Below are positions 35,466-46,045 of a stretch of 64,000 nt of DNA, piece by piece (the stretch's first letter is position 1; each line of letters opens with the position of its first letter). Where the stretch lies: NCBI RefSeq assembly GCF_001522545.3, contig NC_031768.1, positions 91,250,230 through 91,314,229 of the forward strand, read 5' to 3'. Source of the DNA: Parus major. Lineage: Eukaryota; Chordata; Aves; Passeriformes; Paridae. Below the pieces are notes generated by a model. That model saw only the letters and a list, made by a program, of their open reading frames with translations, was not told the origin of the DNA and did no database searches. Both the position numbers and the translations under genes were made by a program.

Positions 35466-38089
35466 ACACTTCACAAAGGTTCCTATTTCACAGAGTCTGG
35501 CTGTGAGACCTATGCCTTTGATTACATCAGAGTAGAGAAACTCCTTTTGCTTGGCCTGGGGCTTCCCCGGACCCCAGCTGTAGTTCCCATCTCCAGTGGG
35601 CTGCTTTCGGAGTATGCCAGTGGAGCCAAGTGCAACCTTCAAGGCAGAACACACTCCTTCCATCAGCTTGAACCACTATCTTGCAATGTATCTCCCCTGA
35701 GCTGAGCTCAGTGTTGGCCAGCTCCTGGCTGAAGTTCCCTCACAGGGCAGCCCAGGCTGTGGGCTCACCATGGTTATTCATTTATTTGCATGCATGCATG
35801 CTCACCCTGCACGCACACATCTGTGTGCATTCTCCCTCCCTTTTGCACTTGCTTGCATGACTGGCAAAATGAGCTACAAGCAGATAAAAATTGAAACACA
35901 GAAGAGAGCAAATTACAACGTGTTCAATTATCTTTTTTCAAAATCATTCTTCATCTCTGCTCTACTCAGTGCCTGGTAATGTTTCCTTTGTAATCTGACA
36001 AGGGCATTTTTTTTATCTCGTTTGTTTTATCCCCTCTCCTGGGTGGCAAGGTGGTCACAGAGTGGGCATGTGGGGAGAAGTCATGTGGTTTGTAGGGGCA
36101 AACATTACAGACTGTGTTAAGTGGAGATCCAGAAGAGCAATGCTTTTTTGGTCTGTGTTCAACAGTCTGAGCAAGGAGTTCTCTCTCTGACAATTGTGAA
36201 TGTTTTTTTCTTGTTGCATGCAAATATTACAATGGCAAACACTGATTCCCTCCCCACCACTTTCTTGCCAGGGAAGCAGGCAGAGGTAGCTTTGCCTTGT
36301 TTACTTCCTCACTGTTGTACTGCACTCTTGACAAGCACTGCCAGCCTCCTGCTGGCCTCACCCAGGGCTTTGGTAATTAAACGGCTCCATCTCCTGGCTC
36401 CTTGCACCAGCCCTGCGAGATAAGAAGGATTTGGGTAGCCCTGGCTGCCTCCGGTTTTCCTTCTTCTTTAACTAGGAAACTTCAGCATTCCTTCTGGATT
36501 GACAGTGCTGAAATTCTTCTGCCAGTTTACCAGAGGAATGTTCCTTCCACATCCCTGGAGACTGGCAGAAAGGGATCACCCTTTGGGTTGGGAGGAAGTT
36601 TTGTTCTTTATGGCCTATTTAGCTCTTGGCCTCTCTACTGAGAAACTGTCAGAGAATATAGAGTCAAGTGCAGTAGTAATAATGTTTTAATAATGAGGAT
36701 ACCTGTCTGCAGTAAAACAAGATTACATCAAGACATTTTATGCAGTTCACATGTAAGTTAGAAATGACTTTTGGTGATGCCAGCAGGAATTGCATTAGAG
36801 GACTGAACAATAAGTGCTAGAAATTGACCATTAAAATTGGGAGAAATTTCTTCAAGTAATGAAACATATTTAAACGTCTGTGTTATAAAGGTGAAATGGT
36901 TGAGCAGCTTCCAAGACATATTATGTCTGGTAAAGAGCCTGATCAGCTTAAATCTGGAAAGAAATATTTTGTGATTTAAAGTAAAAGTAGGGGTTATTTT
37001 TGTTATTAACACCAGTGAGGTAGGGTTAGTGGGATGTTCTCCTACAGGTAGGAGACTAGAGAAGTTTAAGCAGCCCAAAGCACTTGTACTGCAATACCTA
37101 GACAAGAGAAAGGATGGCAAAAAAGCAATTTTCTTCCTCCCTGTTTGTGGGAGGACTGTCTTGCCCACAGTTGCTCAAAGACTTGTTGGAGGAGCTGGTA
37201 ACTTATCCCATCTTTTGAGAATCTTAGCTCAATACTCAGATCTAAAACAATGTTTCCTGTTGGTTACCATCTGTGTTCATCTTTTGGAGGAAGACTTGAG
37301 TCTGGCACATCAGTTGTCCTCAGGCATTCTAGCAGCTGTGAAGGTGGCCTTAAACTCTCTGTCCAAAAACCCAAATATAAGAGCAGTGTATTGATGCTGA
37401 AAATCAATGAGAGCACCTAATGAGAAAGAAATTGCACTTGTTAAAACTCTGCAAATATTGAACCCCCACCCCACAAAATCAGAGAAAGCAAGAATACCCT
37501 TTTGTTTTTGTCTCCAGCGAATATATGGGAAAATAGAAACCTAATAGGGCTGTTATTTAACCAGCATCACACACTAAAACAGGGAAAACCTTTTTAAGAT
37601 CTACATATTTTCAAGTATAGCATCATTTTTCAAGCCAAGAAAGTGCAAAATGCAGACAGTCATGGTGTTGCATAAATGACATTTGAGGTGCTCCAAAGTG
37701 ACAGCTTAAGGGACTTGCATGTTTTGACTAGCAGTTCAAAACACTTTTAGCAGGAGGCCTCAAAACTGCAGTCCCTAAATCACTGGCTACTTTAGTAAAT
37801 GCAGGCCTACATTTTTTTTAAAATTCACTTCTAATAATTTAAAGTGTCATCTAGGGAAGCAACATTTGGGTTTAAATTTATGGAACCAATTGAATGTGTG
37901 ATATAAATCTATATCATTCAGCAGTTATTCCAGGAGTGAATCTCTAAGAGATTTTTATCCTGATAGTGGCCCTTTAAAAGAAAAAGAGCAGGAAGGTATT
38001 GAATTGGAACAACCCAGCATCTCTCTTGTGTTTGTCTTTGATAAACACTGCAATTTATTTAAAGCACATGGAAGAGAGAAAAAATATGG
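35466..38089. other. Unique non-coding sequence
   Basis: No gene or family-level repeat recognised. A short TGCATGCATGCATGC run lies near 35790. Overlapping open frames of up to 136 codons near 36758-37394 have no domain signal. Confidence 0.5.
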
Positions 38090-38400
38090 CAAAGTTAAAT
38101 CCCAACAAATTGTTTTATATTTACAAATGAATTAGATTATTTGCATTTGTTGTGTTTTTGAGTTTCTTTGAAACTGCAAATTAATGAGAAAAAATTATTT
38201 CCGAATCTTATTTTACTTAAAGGCGAGTTTAGCGAAGGCAATTTGCATGTAAATCAACGTTTACCTGACGCGTGCAATTTCCACAGTTAGATAAACCATA
38301 ACATGAAACAGATGAAAGACATGGGAACTGTATAAAAATTCTTTGAAAGATAATAGGCGGCAGTTTGCAATAAATATTCATTAAGTGAGAGGGTGCCCTG
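38090..38400. other. Candidate conserved non-coding element with POU motifs
   Basis: Includes ATTAGATTATTTGCATTT (38131-38148, reverse octamer ATTTGCAT), then GGCAATTTGCATGTAAATC (octamer/TAAAT pair), ACGTTTACCTGACGCGTGC (several CpGs kept) and GATAATAGGCGGCAG followed by AATAAATATTCATTAAG. The motif richness, CpG retention and lack of repeats resemble developmental enhancers. Conservation is unverified. Confidence 0.4.
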
Positions 38401-39984
38401 TTCTCTCTCCGTGCTGCTCTCCACACAGTGCTCACCTCTTTCCGACAGCCTCCTTGTTGCATATCTTTGCTCTCCTATTTCTTATTTAATCTATCTGCTT
38501 CCTTGCGCTGTAGCAGGGGTCACTTTCATTATGGGATGTTCTGTGCATTGCCACCATCAGTCTGTATTTGTGTGATTTATAATGCAGACCAGGAATGAGG
38601 CATGTGAAAAATCATCAGGGAGGCAAGAGCTATTCCCAGGCTAGGAACTAGCAGCTCTGGGCAAAGCAAGCAGGTTCTGGGGGCGGTAGGCTGCAGGAAT
38701 AGGAGGGCAGTCGTGGCCCTCCTGTGATTCACCTGCCAGCTTTTCTTGATGCACAGCCTCTACAAGCCAGGCTGGATACAGATCCTGCCAGCACCCCACT
38801 ATCACTAGGTGAAGGGAGTCGGGATGCAGGACACAGTGATGGGCAAGAATTTACTCCAATAGACACAGAAAGCTGGGTGACCACTTGGCTTTCCTGCCCT
38901 CTCCCTACCCCTTGTTTGTGGGGAAAAAAGCTCTTTCCCCATGGGTCTAGCCCTTACCTCTGGGAGAGCAATTGTTTCATTTGGCTGATCCCAAAATGTA
39001 AAGCCCTCAGACAGTTTTCTTGGGCACAGCTGTGACCAAAAGGATGCCTGAGAGAGGTACAAGCCAAAGGAAGCCACCTGCCAAGTCCTGTGTTCCTCTA
39101 TGGCGTGGGCTAGCCTTTTTGATGGTTCTTACATATACAGGTGTATATACATCAGAGATGTTGTCAAGTATTTAGAAGTCTATGGAACTTCTGGGAGTGA
39201 TTGAGCATGCTAATCATTTCAGCCAAATAGCCGATACTTCAGCTAAAACAGGCCACACATTTGCCATACCCAGAATATAGCTGATTTCCTAAAACCTGCC
39301 CTTTTAAAAACAACTGGTATGTGGCCAGTTCAAAGATCAAATGTTCTGTGTTATAGTGAATTCATACTGCATTTTACTGTATCTTCTGCTGCTGTTATCG
39401 TGTGGTGTCTGATCTCATGCCTAGAGAGCCATCAAAAGCTGTGATGTATGGCCAGATTGGGACTGGCAATATGCTGTGAAATTATAATAGCAGCAGGTTT
39501 GCAACCTATCTGGGAGGGCTGTGTTCCCACTCCCCAAAATAAGCCATTTTCTCAAATGCCTGATCTCATGTTTGATAGGCAGAATGCTCCTCATGTGCTG
39601 CACTGCAGGATTTCCCCATGAGCAGCGAGCAAACACATGCTTGCTCAGGTGGCTGCTGCAGAGCAGACCTTCTTTTGGACAGAGCTTGCTGAAGTCCATC
39701 CCCTCACACCACAGCAGGACTGTGGGCTGGGGATCCCTGCTGTTCTCACTATTAAAGTGCAGTTCCCATTGCTTTGTTGATTGTGCTAGAGTCATCTGTC
39801 ACCTTCCTTTCCTAAATTTCATCTCATTCCATCCTGCCAAGCAGCAGGACTGCAGCCAGAGCAAGCCTCTGGGGTTTGGTATGTCCTTGGGAGCAGCCAT
39901 CATCTTCCCTGCTGCTTCCTCCTGCACCTGCATTGTAGAACTGTATCGCCACTTTCAGCTACAGAGCCAGCTCCGCTCGCTCAC
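38401..39984. other. Unique non-coding sequence
   Basis: Relatively GC-richer than its surroundings, which lengthens chance open frames (160 codons at 39521-40003). That frame is antisense-overlapped at 39421-39795 and has no recognisable domain. Confidence 0.5.
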
Positions 39985-40110
39985 ACTCTCTATTTACATT
40001 TAATATCCCTTAAATGATTAAAGCAAACATTCCTAATTAAATGTTAACGTGCTGTAAGTATCTGCAGGCAGCGTACTGTCCACTCCTCTAATCTCACATA
40101 TGTGGACACA
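39985..40110. other. Short CNE-like block
   Basis: TTACATTTAATATCCCTTAA is followed by ATGATTAAAGCAAACATTCC, CTAATTAAATGTTAACGTGC and GGCAGCGTACTGTCC. Homeodomain and forkhead-like words with two retained CpGs. This is inference from motif content only. Confidence 0.25.
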
Positions 40111-40403
40111 GCCCCTGGACTTAAGGAGAAAATTACTTTTTGAAACTTTGATGGGGGAAGCACGAATAACTTATCCAGTCATCCCCATTAAGTTAACTCT
40201 TTGCCCTTGGGAAGATCATTGTGCTGCTGCACTCTCAGGAGTGGATGATGGCAGCCTCCATATACTCAGGGCCTCCTGTGGCTGGCTCTGCATAGGGCAA
40301 AATCAAGCCTACAGAGACTCTGTATGGGTTGAAGGGACAAGGAGCAAATCATATTATTAGAAAAATGGGAATTAGATGTGGATTAAAATAGTTTTATTTT
40401 TAT

Positions 40404-40452
<49 letters not shown>

Positions 40453-40459
40453 CACACAC
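40404..40459 (+). repeat. Compound microsatellite (TC)n(TA)n(CA)n
   Basis: TC repeats run to about 40434, pass directly into TA repeats to about 40452 and then into a short CA run to 40459. It is likely length-polymorphic. An 18-mer with a POU octamer follows one base later. Confidence 0.97.
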
Positions 40460-40478
40460 CATTAGATTATTTGCATTT

Positions 40479-42420
40479 ATCAGTCTGCTTTTCATTCCAG
40501 TTTAACAGTGAAGTTGTGTTGGTGTTCTGTTTTCCTCCAAAAACTGTTCTTTCCCACTGATGTTAGACAGTGCCAACACCTTTTTGGTGGTGTGTCACTA
40601 TTTGCTGCAACACTCATTGCTGCAGTCAGTGGAATTCCTGAGGAAGATGTTCCCGCAGTTTCACTCCCTCTGCTGACTACTTCTGCAACACCAACACTGA
40701 CAGAGCTTAAAAGGTGGTGAGACTTGCTCCAGTGCCAGGATATTCCTTGAGCAGCGCTATCACCTGTAAGACAGCTGTGTGCATTTGCTTCCCTGGACCC
40801 CAAAACCACTCTGAGGTACACAGGAAACTGTTGCACCCCCCCATTTTTTCCACTTAGCTTTCAGTCAGTCTGGTCTTCAATTTTTTTTTACAAGTTTGTT
40901 GGGCTGTGAAGTGTTTCAGAGATACCTTTTATTTTGAGGTCACTGGTATTTCAGAGATGGGCTCCCTGTTCTTGCTGTGGTCTTGTGGTAACTGACTTTA
41001 CTCTTTCATAATTTTTATTTCTTCAGTATTAAAGGTAGGTCTTGTGAAAATAATCTTCTATTTATACAGACAAGACAGATGTGACTAAATTAAGTTTTAA
41101 GTCAAATGCATGTTTCTGTCTAGAAGTTCCCCATGCACAATATTTTGGCTCATTCCAGTTATGTCAGAATTTGAGAAGATGACTGAAATCTGTCCCCATC
41201 TTGGCTAATGAGAACATCTAAATTTGCTTAGGATCTGAAACAGTAGACTGCATCTTCACATGGTTTATTCCAGTATGGCTCCAGTGAACTTTTCAGTTTC
41301 AGTCCCTCATGTTGCAGGTCCTGAAGCACTGAAGTGTCAGCCATAAAAATACTTTCAAGCCATTTCCAGATTGACCAGTTATTTAGGGAAGGCAGGATGA
41401 CTATAGAAGTACTTTGCTGCTGTCAGGAAGACAGCTTCTCATGTGTGCTTCCTCTATTAAGGTTGCCATTTAAATCTTTTATCATTATGCTGTAGATGAC
41501 GGTGATTTTCTTTACTTGATGGCACAGGGTGGTTGGTTGGAATCTTCTCACCTAGAAACTCCAAAGACATTAAAAAAGGATTTCTGAATTTTTTTCAAGC
41601 CTGCTTTTTGAGGTATTCTACATTTTATTAAAGAAAATGTGAGTGTTCATCAAGCTAGAGTAAAGTATCTCTCTTGAGTCCCTTGGACGTGCCAGTCATG
41701 AGTGTTGTAGATATACATGAATAAATGATGGCACTTACTAGTGGCTGACCCCACAGAGCAGGTGAGAATCTACCCCATCTATTAAATATGAAATAGCAAA
41801 CTGAATACTCACTTGTCAAATGCTTGCTTGTTTGGCAAGGGCCTATGGTTTCACAGCTGATGGTTCAATTTCTTAATCCCAGCTCTCCACATGTGTCAGC
41901 ATCTTTGTAGACAGCAGACTGGATATAGACGCCCAGGTAAAGAGAAATGAGCTTGAAGAAGAATGAAAGCTGTGCCTCTTGGGTGCTAAACAAGGCTTGC
42001 TCAGTTTCCCTGTGGTAACATCTTATTCATGGGGTGCTAGAAATTTTACATTTGTTGGTGCTGAAACTTACCCCAGACTCTTTCTGGAAGGATGAGCAAG
42101 TCCCCTCATGGCTTTGCTTTAGATGGCTTACAAGGCAAATGCTTAAGTCACCTTCATTCATGTCAAGTTCCTGCAGGAGAAAAAAACATCTTGAAACAGA
42201 AGCTACAGCTATAGCTTTTGTTTAAGAGGATGCTGTCAAGCCCTTTAAGCACAAACACCAAATATGTCTTCAAAGTTCTGAATTCTCCTGAGGACCATGA
42301 TCTATATTCCACTACAGTAGTCTTGCTTTTTAAAACCAGTCCTCTGGTACTTAGTAATCTGAAGGAAATACAGGACCCTTTCAAGCAGAGATAAAAAAAT
42401 AAACTGCTCACGGTTGATGG
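40479..42420. other. Unique non-coding sequence
   Basis: Nothing recognised. No frame above 114 codons and no repeat family. Confidence 0.5.
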
Positions 42421-42660
42421 CATGGAAAGCTAGTCCAGTATTCTGAGCAGCGGCTTAACTTTGTGATGTCTTGTCTGCGTTCAAATCCCCGGTGCACATG
42501 GTTGTTGGGGTTTTTTAATAGCAATTCGCATGCATGCTAATTTTTCCCTGCCTCAGTCTTCCATCCATAAAATGGGGCAATAAGTTTGTGGGGATAAATA
42601 TTTGCAGTGTTTTGTAGAATTCACACCCTGAGATGACAGAGTTGTAGGGAAGCAAGTAAG
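42421..42660 (+). repeat. MIR-like tRNA-derived SINE
   Basis: Has the layout of a tRNA-derived CORE-SINE. The head contains GAGCAGCGGCTTAAC. A pol III B-box-like GCGTTCAAATCCCC lies at 42477-42490. The core reads TGCCTCAGTCTTCCATCCAT followed by AAAATGGGGCAATAAG. A 3' segment, TGTGGGGATAAATATTTGCAG, follows. This is a good fit to MIR/CORE-SINE structure, diverged, and clearer than the other SINE remnants in the window. Confidence 0.7.
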
Positions 42661-45600
42661 ATGCTCCTGATTAGAAGTCAAAATTTCACTTTGGTCCCCA
42701 TGTTCTTGACTGCTGCTGAGCATTCAGGTGATTAAAGTTAACAATTTGCATGCTGTTGTCAGGTTTTGATTAATGTAAAAATATTTATTTGCACAAGGAA
42801 ATAGGGTTTAAAATGAGTGGTATTTAATATATTTTAGATCAGCCTGTTAGGAGACAGAAGCTGTGCTATGTGACTCAGGTGAATATTGCAAGTCATTCTG
42901 TAATCAACTGGATGTTTACTGCCACAAACTCCATAAAGGCACAGGGGCTACATTCAAGCTACCCTGGAGAAAAACACTACTTCTGACTCATTTTAAGAGG
43001 TGCCATATGCAAGGTACAAATATGAAATTAAGGAGTGTGGGTTGAGGAGATGAGTAGATGACCACGATCACTTCATCCAAAGGTCATATGATGCTTTCCA
43101 GTAAATCCAAAGAGAAATATAAATCCTTGTCTTCTTCTATGCAGTTTACAAACCAGTGCAGCTGATAAGAATGTTTTACATTGCTCAGTTCATCCAATAC
43201 CAGAAAATAGCATCCTTAGAAGTGTTATTTATAAAACATATTAAATGTACTTTTACTGCATTTCATAAAATTTCCAATTTTTGCAATAACTGATATTCTT
43301 CAAAGTCCTCACTTAGACATTCTGTGACTATGGTATAATCACAGGTTTCTTGTGTTTGAATGGAAAATATCCATTTTCTTCTTGTAGCTGTGAAAAATAA
43401 CTTGAAAGCATGATTCATAAAGGCTCGAAAACTAAATTTCAAATTATAACGTAAACGTGCATGTTTTCAAATCTCACAGTCTTTAAGCCCATCCTGGGAT
43501 TTCTTTTCTTAGGCTTGGCTCATTATTTTTGACATTATTTTTTGTTTGGGGATGACAATCCTGTAGATGAATGTTGAAGTCTTTCCTGGTTCCATTTTTC
43601 CTGTTCAGCTCTGTGCATGTGTGCAGCAGTAGCTGAGGTGAGGGTTGTGGTGGTGGCATTCATGGAACTATTGAACTTCTGATATTTCTGCACTGGGACG
43701 TCACGTCTTTTTTAAGACAGATTTAAATTAAATGCTTAGGGTGTCCGTACCCACAGAATATTCATGCTTTTAGATTGTTCTGGGATTGGGAAGCAGAGCC
43801 AAGGGGCAAATATTAACATATCTTTGAACCTTATGAACCTCCTGAGAAATGTTACAGCACTAACATTCAATATCCACCAAATTATTGAGAATTATATGAC
43901 ACCTATCAGTCACTTTGATGTTCATGGGACTTGAGCAGTCTGAATCTGACTCACCTCTTGCTTTGTGACTGGTCTACCCTTGTGAAAAGTGATCCTCTCT
44001 TCCAAGCATTCCTTGCTGATTGCAGCACATCTCTTTCATTTTCATGAATATGTTTCTGTGCCAATTTTACTCCCTCTCAAGAAGCTGCTTCAGCCTAGAC
44101 GGGCTCCGCTCTTGTGCCTCTTGTCCTCTGCAGCTGGCAGTGCTACAAACCCATGCTGGCCAGCAGAGCCCCATTGCCATGAGCAGCTCCAGTCACCTGG
44201 ATTGTATGTACCCATCTTCTGCTTTTGCAGGCTTTATACACTCCATGGGGATGACTCAGCTGGTTCCTTTTCCTTACTGCCAACGTCAGGTTACCAGCAC
44301 CAAAAAGCAGACTGCACAGAGTTGCACAGCTAGGTACCCCAAGATGGGTGCAGCTCTGGCTTCTTGGGGATTTTGCTACCTGTCAGCTCTTCCATTTCTT
44401 GTGGTGTGAAGCAAATTTTACTTTATCTGAAGCCAAAGTCACTCATTCTATAGCCCATGCAGAAGGGTGCAGTTTCTTTGTTACTGCAAATATATGTCCC
44501 CACCCATGTAAGACTGTAATTTTTCTTCAGTGGAGAGACCCTTGATAATATAGTAGTAGGAATCACAAAAAAAAAAAATAAAATAATAATATGACCTACT
44601 TAAGATTGATTTAAATCTGCATATTTCATTTTAAGAACAATCCAGCTGATTAGAATCCATCATATTTTCAGTTACAAAAGTTTTGACAGAATAAATCTAC
44701 TTTTTGCATTTTCTTATATCATTAAACTGTTCTCTCTATGCTAATGCTTAGTTAAGAGGGTTATTAGAACTGAGGGTGAACCTTAAAAGGGCTGGAGGTT
44801 TTATTCATCTATGAAGCACCAACAAATTTGGATTAATTGTTCAAATCTAATCCAAACCTCTTGAGTCTGCAAAATAGGTCTGGAAGTCTCAAGAGAACAG
44901 GTTATCTTGTGGGATTTCCAGTGCTGCCTGCCTAGTTTTCTGATGAGTCTACATCATCAGTAAAACCTTTTAAATATACCACTTTTCTAAATTATATTTT
45001 AGATTCAGCATTGTCTGAACAGTGCAGCTGGTGCTTAAAGTTTGCAGCACGGGTGAGAAGTGCTGCCCTGTCACAATTTTGCCTTTTTTTTGGGGTACGG
45101 TACCTAGAAGTTCCATGGAGTCAAGGTTTTGGAGCTTAAAAAGGTAGAGAGGAGTCTGCTAAGATCACTGCCTTTTCAAAGAGATATTCACAACCATGCC
45201 AAAAGGTGTAAATTGCCCCAAAAAGTCTGAGAATATTTTTTATTTTTTTTTTGTTGGGTGGTGATTCTGCTGTGAAAAGGTTAGTGTTTATTTAGCATGA
45301 CAAATAGCTTTGAATTTCCTAAAGCTCATCATTTAAAATTGTGTACATACTTAATATTTGATCCTAAATCTGCTTCCAGTTAAGTCCCCTGATAATTAGA
45401 TGTTCTAGGGCTGTAAGAAATAGCCCTGTGTCTGGGCAGAAATATATCGCCTGTCAAGACAAAAATTATGCTCTGAGGGACAAGCAGTGAGTCTGACTTT
45501 ATATTTGCAGAGCAGCTAGCACAGCAGGGTCCCTATCTTGATTTGAGACCTCTAGGAACTACTCCAAGATAAATATCAAATGATAACTCATGCCATTCTG

Positions 45601-45984
45601 CAAGAGGACTACAGATTTTCAAGGAACACTAGGGAATTTTGATTTTATGACCCCAAGAGGAATAGCACAGACTTTTCTTTCCATTTAATGGACAGGGATG
45701 CTTAGGTTCTCTTGCTCAGTGACAGGCCAGCAGGCAATGCCGACCCATGTGTCTGACCTGTGATCAAAATTCCTCCAGCTTCTCAGGTATCAGCTTACCT
45801 CAGGTAAAAGAAGGTTCAAAGGCACTCTGTAGAAGGTAAGACATTCATCCCCTTTCTGGGATGCAGACAGAAAGCGTCACAGCTCATGGGTTTTGCAGTA
45901 AAAGGCAATTAATTATCACCTCGATGACCTCCTTTGCTATCAAATCACTACTCAAATGATTTTACTACTCTTTATAATGTGGCT
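42661..45984. other. Unique non-coding sequence
   Basis: No gene or repeat family recognised. There is an A-rich run near 44567-44590 and T-rich runs near 45087 and 45240. Frames of up to 129 codons (43989-44409) are unsupported. Confidence 0.5.
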
Positions 45985-46045
45985 AAATCCTGACAATTTT
46001 ATCTATTGATTTCAGTGAAAAGTGATGAGTGCTCATTACATTAAA
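45985..46045. repeat. Possible palindromic amniote repeat fragment
   Basis: AAATCCTGACAATTTTATC, then ATTGATTTCAGTGAAAAGTG and ATGAGTGCTCATTAC, resembles the '...cctga...attgacttcagtgg...gtgctca' repeats seen across amniotes. Short and diverged. Confidence 0.3.

Noticed and set aside
39521..40003. 160-codon + strand open frame
   Set aside because: It is overlapped by a 124-codon antisense frame, shows no domain and has no splice context. It lies in a locally GC-richer stretch where stops are rarer.
44567..44590. A-rich run as tail of a processed pseudogene
   Set aside because: No gene-like sequence precedes it and no flanking duplication was seen.
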